Below are positions 33,894 to 44,943 of a stretch of 64,000 nucleotides of DNA, in pieces. Origin of the DNA: Aegilops tauschii subsp. strangulata (lineage: Eukaryota; Streptophyta; Magnoliopsida; Poales; Poaceae); the NCBI RefSeq assembly GCF_002575655.3, contig NC_053039.3, forward strand, positions 220,243,622 to 220,307,621, read 5' to 3'. The notes under the pieces were generated by a model. That model was not told where the DNA came from. It was given only the letters and a program-made list of their open reading frames with translations, and did no database searches. Within the stretch, counting starts at the first letter, position 1. Each line of letters starts with the position of its first letter. Made by a program: the position numbers and the translations under genes.

Positions 33894-34368
33894 TGAGGGA
33901 GTCCTAGATTAGGGGGTCCTCAGGTATCCGGACTATTTGATATGGGCCGGACTGATGGGCCGTGAAGATAAAAGCAGAAGACTTTTCCCCCGTGTCCGGG
34001 TAGGACTCTTATATGCGTGGATGGCAAGTTTGATGTCTGGATAGGTTATTTCCTTCTCCTGCAAACTGACTCTGTATAACCCTTGGCCCCTCTGGTGTGT
34101 ATATAAACTGGTGGGTTTAGTCCATAGAGATCATCAGAATTCTCATAGGCTAGACAACTAGGGTTTAGCTATTACGATCTCGAGGTAGATCAACTCTTGT
34201 AACCCCTATACTAATTGAATACAATCAAGCAGGACGTAGGGTTTTACTTCCTTTAAGAGGGCATGAACATGGGTAAACATCATGTCCCCATCGTCCCTTG
34301 TTACTATCGATCCTCAGACGCACAGTTCGGGACCCACTACCCGAGATCTGCCGGCTTTGACACCAACA
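33894..34368 (+). repeat. 3' LTR of element D
   Basis: 475 bp from TGAGGGAGTCCTAG to GACACCAACA, followed by the duplication CCGAC. It pairs with the remnant at 10259-10606. Confidence 0.9.
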
Positions 34369-35956
34369 CCGACCGATCAACTACCGGACGTACGGCACCT
34401 CCGAGTTCTACACACGTTCAGCGCGATGACGTCCCTCGCCCTCTTGATCCAGCAAGGTTTCGAGGAAGTAGATGAGTTCCGTCAGCACGATGCCGTGGTG
34501 ATGGTGATGGTGATGTGATCCGCGCAGGGCTTCGCCTAAGCACTACGAAGATATGACTGGAGGCGTAAAATGTGGAGGGGGGCGCCGCACACGGCTAGAA
34601 ATAGATGTTGTGTGTTCTAGTGGTGCCCCCCACATATATATAGGTTGGAGGGGAGGAGAGGCAGCCAAGGGGGCGCCCCAAGGAGGAGGAATCCTACTTG
34701 GGGTCCTACCCCCTTTCCTGGTATGCATGAAGGGGAAGGAAAGATGGGGGTGAGGGAAGGAAGTGGGAATCCTAATCCACACTTTCCTTTCCCTTCCCCC
34801 TTTCCTTCTCCTCCTCCTATAGCCTTATAGGGCGCACCAGCCCCTTGTGGGCTGGAGTGTTCCTTCACAAGGCCCATATGACCCATAGGATTGCCGGGGG
34901 GGGGGTACCCGAAACACCTTCCAGTGGCCCGATAAGTACCCGATACCCTCCGGAACACTTCCGGTGTCCGAATACCATCATCCTATATATCAATCTTTAC
35001 CTCTCGACCATTTCGAGACTCCTCATCATGTCCGTGATCTCATCCGGGACTCCGAACAATATTCGGTCACCAAATCACATAACTCATATAATACAAAATC
35101 GTCATCGAACGTTAAGCGTGCGGACCCTACGGGTTCGAGAACTATGTAGACATGACTGAGACAGTTCTCCTGTCAATAACCAATAGCAAAACCTAGATGC
35201 TCATATTGGCTCCTACATATTCTACGAAGATCTTTATCGGTCTAACCATTATGACAACATACATTATTCCCTTTGTCATCGGTATGTTACTTGCCCGAGA
35301 TTCGATCGTCGGTATCTTCATACCTAGTTCAATCTCGTTACCGGCAAGTCTCTTTACTCGTTCCATAATACATCATCTTGTAACTAACTCATTAGTCACT
35401 TTGCTTGCAAGGCTTCTTATGATGTGCATTACCTAGAGGGCCTAGAGATACCTCTCCGATACTAGGAGTGACAAATCCCAATCTCGATCTATGTCAACGC
35501 AACAAACACCTTCGGAGATACATGTAGAGCATCTTTATAATCACCCAGTTACCTTGTGATGTTTGATAGCACACAAGCATTCCTCCGGTATCCGGGATTT
35601 GCATAATCTCATAGTCGAAGGAATATGTATTTGACATGAAGAAAGCAATAGCAATAGAACGGAATGATCAATATGCTAAGCTAACGGATGGGTCTTGTCC
35701 ATCACATCATTCTCCTAATGATGTGATCCTGTTCATCAAATGACAACACATGTCTATGGTTGGGAAACTTAACCATCTTTGATTTATGAGCTAGTCTAGT
35801 AGAGGCTTACTAGGGACATAGTGTTTTGTCTATGTATCCACACATGTATCGGTTTTCTGGTTAATACAATTCTAGCATGAATAATAAACATTTATCATGA
35901 TATAAGGAAATATAAAATAACAACTTTATTATTGCCTCTAGGGCATATTTCCTTCA
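34369..35956 (-). repeat. Solo Angela/BARE-type LTR, main piece
   Basis: Continues 10089-10258 (CCGAC duplicated at 34369-34373) and ends at the LTR start, TGAAGGAAATATGCCC on the minus strand, then ATTAG (35957-35961). Without the inserts the LTR is about 1.75 kb, close to the 1,734-bp LTR at 40552-42285. Short frames within it (for example around 34,540-34,960) are not genes. Confidence 0.9.
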
Positions 35957-36045
35957 ATTAGTTGGACCACTACCTTCACGAAGTGATTATCAGGTGTTAT
36001 GTCGTCTACATTGATGAAGGATAAGGGAAAGAGGGCTCCCAATTC
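35957..36045. other. Old flank of the solo LTR
   Basis: 89 bp: the ATTAG duplication, then sequence that continued from 10083 before the solo LTR's parent element arrived. No gene. Confidence 0.6.
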
Positions 36046-37337
36046 TGTTGGTGCAATGATAGGCCCCTTATGTTTTGGAGTTTGTTGACATAAACAGTAT
36101 GGGACTTATGTGTTTACTAGTGCACACAGAGTACCAGGTCCCTGAAGTATCGAGGAGTTTGATGCAAACGATGAAGATAGTCTCCCTGCATTGTAGCGAA
36201 GGTTATCACCGAAGATAATGCTAACAAGAGTGACCCCCAAAAATTGCTGAAGTTCAAGCAATTTGTTTGGTGTCTATTTAAAGAATATTACTGCGCTCGA
36301 GGAAGAATGAAGACGAAGTGAAGACGTAGCATTTGTTTTGTTATTCTTCTTCTTTCTTTGAGTCATAGGACCACCGTACTATTAAGAGGGGTGTAGTATT
36401 CGAAGCTTTGATTCTCTAATGCTGAGCCCAAATCCTATGAAAGATGTGAGAGAAATCTCTTTTTGCTCTGAGCAAATACTTGCCAGCAAGAGACTGTGGT
36501 CTTCTCCGCTGCGAGGGATTTGTCTCGGACCGAGGAGTTAGCATTACTTGTACCTCAAGTAATGTTACTGTTGCTCCAAATCTGCCCGTTGTGAACGTGT
36601 CGGTTGGCCATTGGCTGGAACCCATGTCCAAAATTGTCATTTCTTGTCTGGGAAGGTTGCGGATATAAATAGCCACCCCGCACAGGCTTTGTCCGGCGGC
36701 TGCTCCATTTGATTCTGAGAAGATTGTTGAGCAACCCACTCTCTGAGCGATTTGAATTTAAATTCCACAGAGAGAAAAACCCTAGAGCCGAAGAATTAGA
36801 TAGTGGTTTAGCATCACTGGAATCTAAGTTTAGTACGCTCCGCCTATTACTCTTGAGAGCTGCAAACTCTCCAGATGGTTAGGTGTCAATTTCTTCAGAG
36901 ACCAAGAGTGATTGTGGTTCTCAAAGAAGTCTGTAAAGGTTCGAAGATCGCCTTCAAGTATCTACCACGAGCAATCGGCATCGGTTGACGAATTGATTGT
37001 CGAGGAGAATAGGGTGAAGAGAGTTTATCTTCCGTGTTAAGTCACAGCCCCTCCAACCAGACGTAGTCCTTGTGTAGAAGGACGAACTGGTCGAACAAAT
37101 ACCTTGTTGCCATCGAGCATCTTTGGTTATCTCTATCACCCATGTTTATCTTCGATGCATTTTCATTCGTATGATTCACATCAATGCATGTGTTAGTTTT
37201 CTTTTGGCACTCTGTTTTAGTTCACTATAGCTTGTTTTTCACTCATTCCGCTGCTGGGTTCTGAGAGATTTAAGTTTTCCAAAGAAAATTTAAAACTCCC
37301 ATTCACCCCCCTCTGGTAGACATACTTCGGTCCTAAA
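36046..37337 (+). repeat. 5' LTR of element E (Sirevirus-like copia)
   Basis: Starts TGTTGGTGCAATGATAGG and ends just before the primer-binding site at 37340. The expected terminal CA is not clear. TATA box TATAAAT at 36664-36670. The layout (TATA, then Ser-codon-like 'gagagaaaaaccctag', then 'tccgctgctgggttc') parallels the Maximus-like LTR without being the same sequence. The 3' LTR is not in the window. Confidence 0.7.
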
Positions 37338-37339
37338 AT

Positions 37340-37351
37340 TGGTATCAGAGC
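37340..37351 (+). other. Primer-binding site of element E, initiator tRNA-Met type
   Basis: TGGTATCAGAGC, followed by AAGGTACTCC as in the Maximus-like element. Confidence 0.9.
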
Positions 37352-37403
37352 AAGGTACTCCTTGACTCTGCTCATTTTAGTCTAACAACTTTGGAGTTTA
37401 AGT

Positions 37404-39810
37404 ATGTCTTCAGTGAACTACAAATCGCATCTCAAGATTCCCATATTCGATGGGGCGGACTACCCTTCTGGAAGGAGAAGATGAAGATCCGCCTCCGAGC
37501 AGATATAAGGAATGTGGTGCAGCTTGGGCTCACAGTCGCTATTCCTCAAGCTCCTACCGATGAAGAAAAGAAGCTCATTCAGCTGGATGCTATTGCCAAA
37601 GATGAAATTGGCGGCCATCTCAATCGAGCGCAGTTTCTTCGCTATCGCTAGTGTGAAACTGCAAAGGAATTGTGGGATGTCCTCGAGAAGATCAATGAAG
37701 GATTCTCAACTCAGAAAGAAGCTCGAACGGATACTCTACGAGCGAAATTCAATCGCTTCAAGCGCATTGGAAATGAAACCTGCCGACAAACCTTTGATCG
37801 TCTCAGTGACATAGCAAATGAACTTCAAGGTCTCGGTGCCAAAGACATCACTGACCATGAAGTTGTCAAGAAACTGCTTTGATCACTTGATAGTTCATTC
37901 GACACCCTTGTCTTGATGATTCTTGAACGCACTGATTTCAAAACCCTCGACTCTGCTAATATCATGGAAAGACTAAATACCGATGAGAAACAAGAAGAAG
38001 AGAAAAGATATCGGTATGGCCCAACTCAACGCAAAAGTCATGCTCTCAAGGTTGTGGTTGATTCTTCCTCAGATGGAAATGCCAAAGAAGATTCAGATGA
38101 TCCAGAAAGGCTTAGCAAAGATCTCGCACTGATCACAAAAAGATTCCAATGCTTCCACAAGAAGAGACAGTTCCAGAAAAGAAATTCTAGCAACTATGGG
38201 GGTTAAATCTTCATCAAAACCTGCTGGAGAATACACCTGTTTCAAGTGCAAGAAATCTGGACACTTCATTTCGGACTGCCCTCTCTCGGAAGCTGAAATC
38301 TGTGCTAGTGGGAGATATGATTCGGGCAACTACCGAGGCAAAAGCAAGATCAAGAACTACGACTCCGTTGAAGAAAAGAAAACGGAGAAATTCTTCAAGA
38401 AGAAGGACAACTCCACTTCAAAATCTTCATCAAGATCTTCATCAAGGAACCCCTCCAAGTTCTCCTCCAACCGCAAGAATACTTCTCGCAAGGCAAGGCG
38501 TACATCGGCAAGGAGATGGATTCTGAAGAACAAGAATCATCCGCCTCCGAAGAAGCTGATGAATCCAACGAGGATTCCGACTCAGGCATGGCTGGCATAG
38601 CATGCGCCTCCTCTCCTGCGACAAATTTCTTCAGGAACCCATCAAGCGACGATGAAACTCATGCCTACTACTTCATGGCCAAGGCCCCGAAATAAAAAGG
38701 TATCCTCCAAACATCACAAGGTTCACACCAGTAATCATTATTCTTCTGATGAGGATGGCCATGCTAAGTTGATCAAAATTTCCAATATCCAACAAAACTC
38801 TCTTGAGAAAATTGAGAAAACCCTCAGGAAATCTGAAGGGTTGTTGGTCGAGGAGATGGTGAAAAATCAGTCGTTGACCAAAGAGTATTCCACTCTCAAG
38901 TCACGTATGGATGAACTATCAACTCGTCATGATTTTCTCTCAGCTGACCACGAAAGATTGACCTATGCTTACCTGAAAAGGAAACAGGAACTCGAGGCAC
39001 TGAGAGAGGCTCATGAGGATATGATTAGAGAAAATTCTCTTCTCACCCAACAACTTAAAGAGAAACCTGAAGTGTTTGAGCCACCATGTTTAAAATGCCT
39101 TGAACGAACCAATGCAGAATCAAATGTTGAATCATCTGTGAATGCTAACCCCATGGTCGAGGAAAATGGTTCTGTTTCTGATGAAAATACTAGGTTGAAG
39201 GATCTTCTTTAGACAGGAATTTTCAAATCTCTCAAAGGACATCAAACCCTTTGCGACGTTCTAAGAAATCCATTCTTCACAAAAATCCCAGAAAGGAAGG
39301 TATCGGTCTCGAAAGGAAACTAAATGAAAATGGTTCTTACTGGGAACCTCATCAATATCCTCGCACCGTGTGGGTACCTACAAAGAGCAAAATGCTCAAT
39401 CCAACATTACTTTCGGGATATAACTCTCCTATCCCTAAATATCCTGATGATGATTCTCTGGACAACTATAAGTTGTTCAAGAATCAACATGGCGAGGCCG
39501 TTGCTCGCTATGTTGGACCAAACAACAGAAATGGCCCCCCAAAGAAAGCTATTTGGGTGCCTAAGAAAACTATCGAAGCATTACCTATTACCACTTTACT
39601 AACATGCAGGCTCAAAATGCTCGATACTTCCTTGAGAAAGTTCGACAGAATGAATACATGCATACATCATTCAATCACTATGCTCATTCATCTGGAAGGA
39701 ATTTCAATGCTTATTCTTTTGATTATGCTCGCACCTCATCGAGCAACAATTATGCTTACCGAAAGAAATCATATCCTGCTTGTTCTACTGTTTAGAAGCC
39801 ACCTGCAAAG
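37404..39810 (+). pseudogene. gag of element E
   Basis: ATG 37404 (MSSVNYKSHLKIPIFDG). A one-base loss near 37,463 moves the frame, then WKEKMKIRLRADIRNVVQLG and TFDRLSDIANELQGLGAKD mark a copia gag of the UBN2 type. CCHC zinc knuckle CFKCKKSGHFISDC at about 38,240. Ser/Lys-rich linker, then a long coiled coil (about 38,780-39,060, LEKIEKTLRKSEGLLVEEM), then a segment typical of Sirevirus gag ends (NPRKEGIGLERKLNENGSYW). Stops include TAG 37649-37651, TGA 37880-37882 (CGA-type) and TAG after KDLL near 39,210, with several frame changes. Similar order to the gag at 44944, so E and the Maximus-like element are relatives. Confidence 0.8.
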
Positions 39811-39875
39811 ATGTGGGTGGTTAAGAAAGCCTAATTCTCCTGCAGGACTATGTCTCCGGGTGTACAGAATGGATA

Positions 39876-40178
39876 ATGGATAGTGGGTGCACTAGTCATA
39901 TGACCGGAGACAAGTCATTGTTTGTCGACCCCAACTTAACTGCTTCTCCTCTAAAGTACATTACTTTTGGCGGCAACAACAAAGGAAAGGTAATTGGGTT
40001 AGGTAAAATTGCTATTTCCAAGGACAAATCCTTTGATGATGTGTTACTTGTTCAATCTCTTGGATTCAATCTTATGTCAGTTGGCAAGCTATGTCATTTA
40101 GGCATGCTAGTTTTATTCTCAATATCCAAATGCATTGTCTTCATGGCCTCAAGTTTGTGACCAAGGAATAATACTGTT
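39876..40178 (+). pseudogene. Protease fragment of element E
   Basis: MDSGCTSHMTGDKSLFVD: the copia aspartic protease active site with the catalytic Asp intact (GAT 39879-39881), then GLGKIAISKDKSFDDVLL and GFNLMSVGKLCHLG. Homology fades after about 40,178. Integrase and reverse transcriptase of E are not in the window. Confidence 0.75.
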
Positions 40179-40551
40179 TTTCACATGATATTCCGGTATT
40201 AATTATCTGGTTATCTAGGCTGTATGAAAAGGCAGATTGTTTTTCCTTTCTTAACCATGTCCAATCAATCTTATAGCCTATAAGCTTTGCAGCACATTCC
40301 ACTAGGAGCTAACAATCTCATTGAATCTTAGTAGCTTTTCTTGTTTCCATAGAATTGAATGAGTTTGTTTTCTCTTTGCCAGCTCTTTTACTATTGTGAG
40401 ACACCAGAGCTGCATTCTGCTGCAAGGTCGGATCATTGCCATTGTATCTTTGTTCTTGACCAAAGACAAGGTGACCATATTGAATCTCCTCAGCTCAAAT
40501 AAGGCATTTTGACCTTGAGTATAGTTACAAGGTCTGAATTCCTCTTGATAC
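40179..40551. other. Unassigned segment between E and the Angela-type LTR
   Basis: About 370 bp that match neither E's expected integrase nor the Angela-type element. A minus-strand frame of 90 codons covers 40574-40302 and partly enters the LTR. It is Lys/Arg/Leu-rich (ALFELRRFNMVTLSLVKNKD) and has no domain I know. GATAC at 40547-40551 is the likely left target duplication of the Angela-type element. Confidence 0.4.
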
Positions 40552-42285
40552 TGTTGGGGAAAGCAATATTTCAAAAAAATTACCTACGATCATGCAAGAT
40601 CCATCTAGGAGATGCATAGCAACGAGTGGGGAGAGTGTGTCCACGTACCCTCGTAGACCGAAAGCGGAAGCATTTAGTAACGCGGTTCATGTAGTCGAAC
40701 GTCTTCACGATCCAACCGATCCAAGTACCGAACGTACGGCACCTCCGCGATCAGCACACGTTCAGCTTGATGATGTCCCTCGAACTCTTGATACAGTTGA
40801 GGCCGAGAGAGAGTTCCGTCAGCACGACGGCATTGCGACGGTGATGATGAACTTACCAGCGCAGGGCTTCGCCTAAGCACTACGACGATATGACTGAGGT
40901 GTGTAACTGTGGAGGGGGGCACCGCACACGGCTAAGAGAGACTTGGTGTGCCTTTGGGGCGCCCCCCTCCCACGTATATAAAGGGGGAGGAGAGGAGGCC
41001 GGCCCTAGAGGGGGCGCACCAAGGGGGGAGTCCTACTTGGACTCCCGGTCCAAGTATGATTCGCCCCCCTTCCTATTCCAACTAGGAGAAGGAAGGGAAG
41101 GGAGAAGGGGGGAGAAGGAAAGAGGGGGGCGCCTCCCCCTCCTAGTCCAATTCGGACCAGCCCATGGGGGGCGCACAGCCACCCCTTGAGGCCCTCCTCT
41201 CCTTTCCACTAAAGCCCATTAAGGCCCATTACTTCCCCGGGGGGTTCCGGTAACCTCCCGGTACTCGAAATTCACCCGAAGCAACCCGAACCATTCGGTG
41301 TCCGAATGTAACCTTCCAATATAAGAATCTTTACCTCTCAACCATTTAGAGACTCCTCGTCATGTCCGTGATCTCATACGGGACTCCAAACAAACTTCGG
41401 TCATCAAATCACATAACTCATAATACAAATCGTCATCGAACGTTAAGCGTGCGGACCCTACGGGTTCGAGAACTATGTAGACATGACCGAGACATATCTC
41501 CGGTCAATAACCAATAGCGGAACCTAGATGCTCATATTGGCTCCTACATATTCTACGAAGATCTTTATCGGTCAAACCGCATAACAACATACGTTGTTCC
41601 CTTTGTCATCGGTATGTTACTTGCCCGAGATTTGATCGTCGGTATCCTCATATCTATTTCAATCTCGTTACTGGCAAGTCTCTTTACTCGTTCCGTAATG
41701 CATCATCCTGTAACTAACTCATTAGTCACATTGCTTGCAAGGCTTATAGTGATGTGCATTACCGAGAGGGCCCAGAGATACCTCTCCGATACATGGAGTG
41801 ACAAATCCTAATCTCGATCTATGCCAACTCAACAAACACCATCGGAGATACCTGTAGAGCATCTTTATGATCACCCAGTTACGTTGTGACGTTTGATAGC
41901 ACACAAGGTGTTCTTCCGGTATTCGGGAGTTGCATAATCTCATAGTCAGAGGAACATGTATAAGTCATGAAGAAAGCAATAGCAATAAAACTAAACTATC
42001 ATTATGCTAAGCTAACGGATGGGTCTTGTCCATCACATCATTCTCTAATGATGTGATCCCGTTCATCAAATGACAACACATATCTATGGTCAGGAAACAT
42101 AACCATCTTTGATTAACGAGCTAGTCAAGTAGAGGCATACTAGGGACACTTTGTTTTGTCTATGTATTCACACATGTACTAAGTTTCCGGTTAATACAAT
42201 TCTAGCATGAATATTAAACATTTATCATGATATAAGGAAATATAAATAACAACTTTATTATTGCCTCTAGGGCATATTTCCTTCA
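40552..42285 (-). repeat. 3' LTR of an Angela-type copia element
   Basis: 1,734 bp. Minus strand starts TGAAGGAAATATGCCC (42285) and ends ...CTTTCCCCAACA (40552), the hallmark ends of the Angela/BARE/WIS group. Followed inside by the polypurine tract AAGTGGGAGAC (42296-42286), which shows it is the 3' LTR of a minus-strand element. Confidence 0.9.
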
Positions 42286-43374
42286 GTCTCCCACTTGCAC
42301 TAGAGTCAATAATCTAGTTCGCATCGCCATGTGATTTAACACCAATAGTTCACATCACCATGTGATTAGTTCACATCGCCATGTGACTAATACCCAAAGG
42401 GTTTTACTAGAGTCAATAATCTAGTTCACATCACTATGTGATTAACATCCAAAGAGTACTAAGGTGTGATCATGTTTTGCTTGTGAGAGAAGCTTAGTAA
42501 ATGGGTCTGTCACATTCAGAGTCGTATGTATTATGCAAATTTTCTATGTCTACAATGCTCTGCATTGAGCTACTCTAGATAATTGCTCCCACTTTCAATA
42601 TGTATCCAGATTGAGACTCGGAGTCATCCGGATCGGTGTGAAAGCTTGCATTGGCGTAACTCTTTACGACGAACTCTTTATCACCTCCATAACCAAGAAA
42701 TATCTCCTTAGTCTTCTAAGGATAATTTTGACCGTTGTCAAGTGATCCACTCCTAGATGAGTATCGTACCCCCTTTCCAAACTCATGGAAAGGTACACAA
42801 TAGGTTTGGTACACAACATAACATACTTTATAGAACCTATGGTTGAGGCATAGGGAATGACTTTCATTCTCTTTCTATTTTCTGCCGTGGTTGTGTTTTG
42901 AGTCTTACTCAACTTTACACCTTGCAATACAGGCAAGAACTCCTTCTTTGACTATTCCATTTTGAACTACTTCAAAAATCTTGTCAAGGTATGTACTCAT
43001 TGAAAAATCTTATCAAGCGTCTTGATCTATCTCTATAGATCTTGATGCCCAATGTGTAAGCAGCTTCACCGAGGTCTTTCTTTGAAAAACTCCTTTCAAA
43101 CACTCCTTTATGCTTTCCAGAAAATTCTACATCATTTCCGATCAACAATATGTCATTCACATATACTTATCAGAAAGGTTGTAGTGCTCCCACTCACTGT
43201 CTTGTAAATACAGGCTTCACCGCAAGTTTGTATAAAACTATATGGTTTGATCAACTTATCAAAGCGTATATTCCAACTCCGAGATGCTTGCACCAGTCCA
43301 TAGATGGATCGCTGGAGCTTGCACATTTTGTTAGCACATTTAGGATTGACAAAACCTTGTGGTTGTATCATATA
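42286..43374 (-). pseudogene. Angela-type pol, reverse transcriptase-RNase H end (decayed)
   Basis: Minus-strand frames 43377-43153 (FVNPKCANKMCKLQRSIYGL, QASRSWNIRFDKLI) and 42936-42664 (IPYASTIGSIKYVMLCTKP) are the fingers/palm end of copia reverse transcriptase and the connection to RNase H. They are separated by stops and shifts. The YVDD motif region lies at the damaged junction around 43,140-43,160. The AT-rich stretch 42286-42660 carries repeats of 'cacatcaccatgtgatt' that replace the usual RNase H end. Continues on the other side of the Maximus-like insertion at 57630. Confidence 0.8.
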
Positions 43375-43379
43375 CAACT
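43375..43379. other. Target-site duplication CAACT, left copy
   Basis: CAACT at 43375-43379 and 57630-57634 bracket the Maximus-like element exactly. Confidence 0.95.
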
Positions 43380-44876
43380 TGTAAGTGCATCTAGTGCCCC
43401 TTAGTGATTTTGGTGTATTGAAGACTTATAGGTTAAGGGACTAATGTGTTTATGAGTGTACACAGGTCTATAAGTCTATGAGGATTTTGATATTTACAGA
43501 AAAAGTCGACCGCTAAAAATGAAGTTCTTCGACTGAAGACTTTGGATTTTTGAAGACTTTCTGAAGACTTTGAAAGTGAAGAAATTGGTGTGACCTTGAA
43601 GACTTGGTATTCATTTGAGGAACATGAAGCGTGAAGACTTTTGTTTTCATAGTTTCATTTTCTCTTTCTTGAGTCATAGGAAACACCGTATTGTTAAAGG
43701 GGGTCGAGGAAATACTAAGGAAAAATTTCCATGTGATGCTCAACTCAAAATCCTACACCTACCAATCCCTTCGAGTGAAGCCATTGGAAATCTCATACAG
43801 TTCAGTCATATTCTTCAGTGACAGAGACGAAGTTCTTCTAGTCTCTGAGGAATTTGTTCTGACTGAGGAGTTAGGAATTCGCCAGTGCAGATTGCCTACA
43901 CAGTGAGGAACATGATAGCCCTGAGGAATTTGATACTCAAATTTCCGACCGTTGCTGTGCTATGCGTGAGCTGTCCCAAAATATCTACCCACCTAACAGT
44001 CATATCATTGAAGGGCATTTATGTCTTATCATGACGGGCTGCTCCCTAGGCTATAAATAGCCGCCCCCTACAACCACTAGCTGGTTGGCTGCTCCGAGAG
44101 AAACTGACACTTGTCATTTGAGAGCATCCCATCCTCCGAGGACTTTGAGCGAAAATCATCAAGTGAGGAAAACCCCAAACCCAAACACCTACAAACCCAA
44201 AGTGATTGAGCATCACTGAAGAGATTGATCCTGCGTGGATCCGACGCTTGTTACCTTTGAAGACTGTGCTTCTTCCAGACGGTTAGGCGTCATGGTCTAG
44301 AGCATCCAAGAGGAAATTGTGGATCATTGAGTGACCGAGTTTGTGAAGGTTTGGAAGTCACCTGAAGACTTACCACGAGTGATTGGGCGAGGTCTGTGTG
44401 ACCCTAGCTCAAGGAGAATACGGTGAGGACTGTGTGTCCTCAGGTTTAAATACCTAGCCGCTCCAACCAGACGTACAACTGAGACAGCAGTTGGAACTGG
44501 TCTACCAAACCATTGTCTTCACCAAGCTTACTGGTTCTATTTCCTCAACTCTTCCATTTCCTCATTACTGTGTTGTATGCTTGTTCATATCTGTGTTTCA
44601 AGACTTTGACTAAAGACTTTCTCAATTTCCTCAGTTCAATTTCCTCAGTTTGTTTGTCTTCATCCTGTGTTATCCTGTGTTTACGCTTTCTGTACTCTGT
44701 GCTTGTTTTCATTTCATCATGATGACTATGCTTGTGTTCTGCTATGCATACTTTTGAGTACTTATTCCGCTGCAAGTAGTTCTTCGCTAAGGAATTTCCT
44801 CACCCACAAATTCCTCAGTGAAGAATTTATAAAAATCGCCTATTCACCCCCCTCTAGTCGATATAACGCACTTTCA
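43380..44876 (+). repeat. 5' LTR of the Maximus-like element
   Basis: 1,497 bp, TGTAAGTGCATCTAG...CGCACTTTCA. TATA box TATAAATA at 44052-44059, with 'ctgctccgagagaaactg' shortly after it as the likely transcription start region. Confidence 0.95.
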
Positions 44877-44878
44877 AT

Positions 44879-44890
44879 TGGTATCAGAGC
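44879..44890 (+). other. Primer-binding site, initiator tRNA-Met type
   Basis: TGGTATCAGAGC, two bases after the LTR, matching the complement of the tRNA 3' end over 12 nt. Confidence 0.95.
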
Positions 44891-44943
44891 AAGGTACTCC
44901 CTTGTTCTGTGTGATTTTGGTTTAACCGCCTAGAGTTTTAGTT

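Larger units (their letters stand above)
10259..34368 (+). mobile_element. Element D: non-autonomous Ty3-type retrotransposon carrying an antisense gene (split by C and X)
   Basis: Bounded by the target duplication CCGAC (10254-10258 and 34369-34373). Own parts: 5' LTR remnant 10259-10606, gag-protease remnant 25724-28893, antisense gene 30137-33338 and 3' LTR 33894-34368. The stretch 10607-25723 is foreign (elements X and C). The end of its 5' LTR, its primer site and the start of gag were lost in the deletion that created the junction at 10606/10607. No reverse transcriptase, RNase H or integrase is present between gag-protease and the 3' LTR. The gag sequence is most like the Tat/Retand side of Ty3, a judgement from memory. 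Confidence 0.8.

Noticed and set aside
16708..34368. Large inverted duplication (C versus D)
   Set aside because: Each half has its own LTRs and insertion boundaries and the copies are diverged; two separate insertions of one family in opposite orientation.
34540..34960. Open frames on both strands around 34,600-34,900
   Set aside because: Inside the solo LTR, in a GC- and purine-rich stretch; no conservation with the LTR at 40552-42285.
42300..42460. Repeated 'cacatcaccatgtgatt' units resembling a CRISPR-like array
   Set aside because: Short, imperfect, irregularly spaced repeats in a plant copia element; known sort of low-complexity tail before the polypurine tract.
44879..44890. tRNA-like sequence
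   Set aside because: Only 12 nt match the tRNA 3' end; this is a primer-binding site, and the same holds at 12502, 37340, 62695 and 7410.
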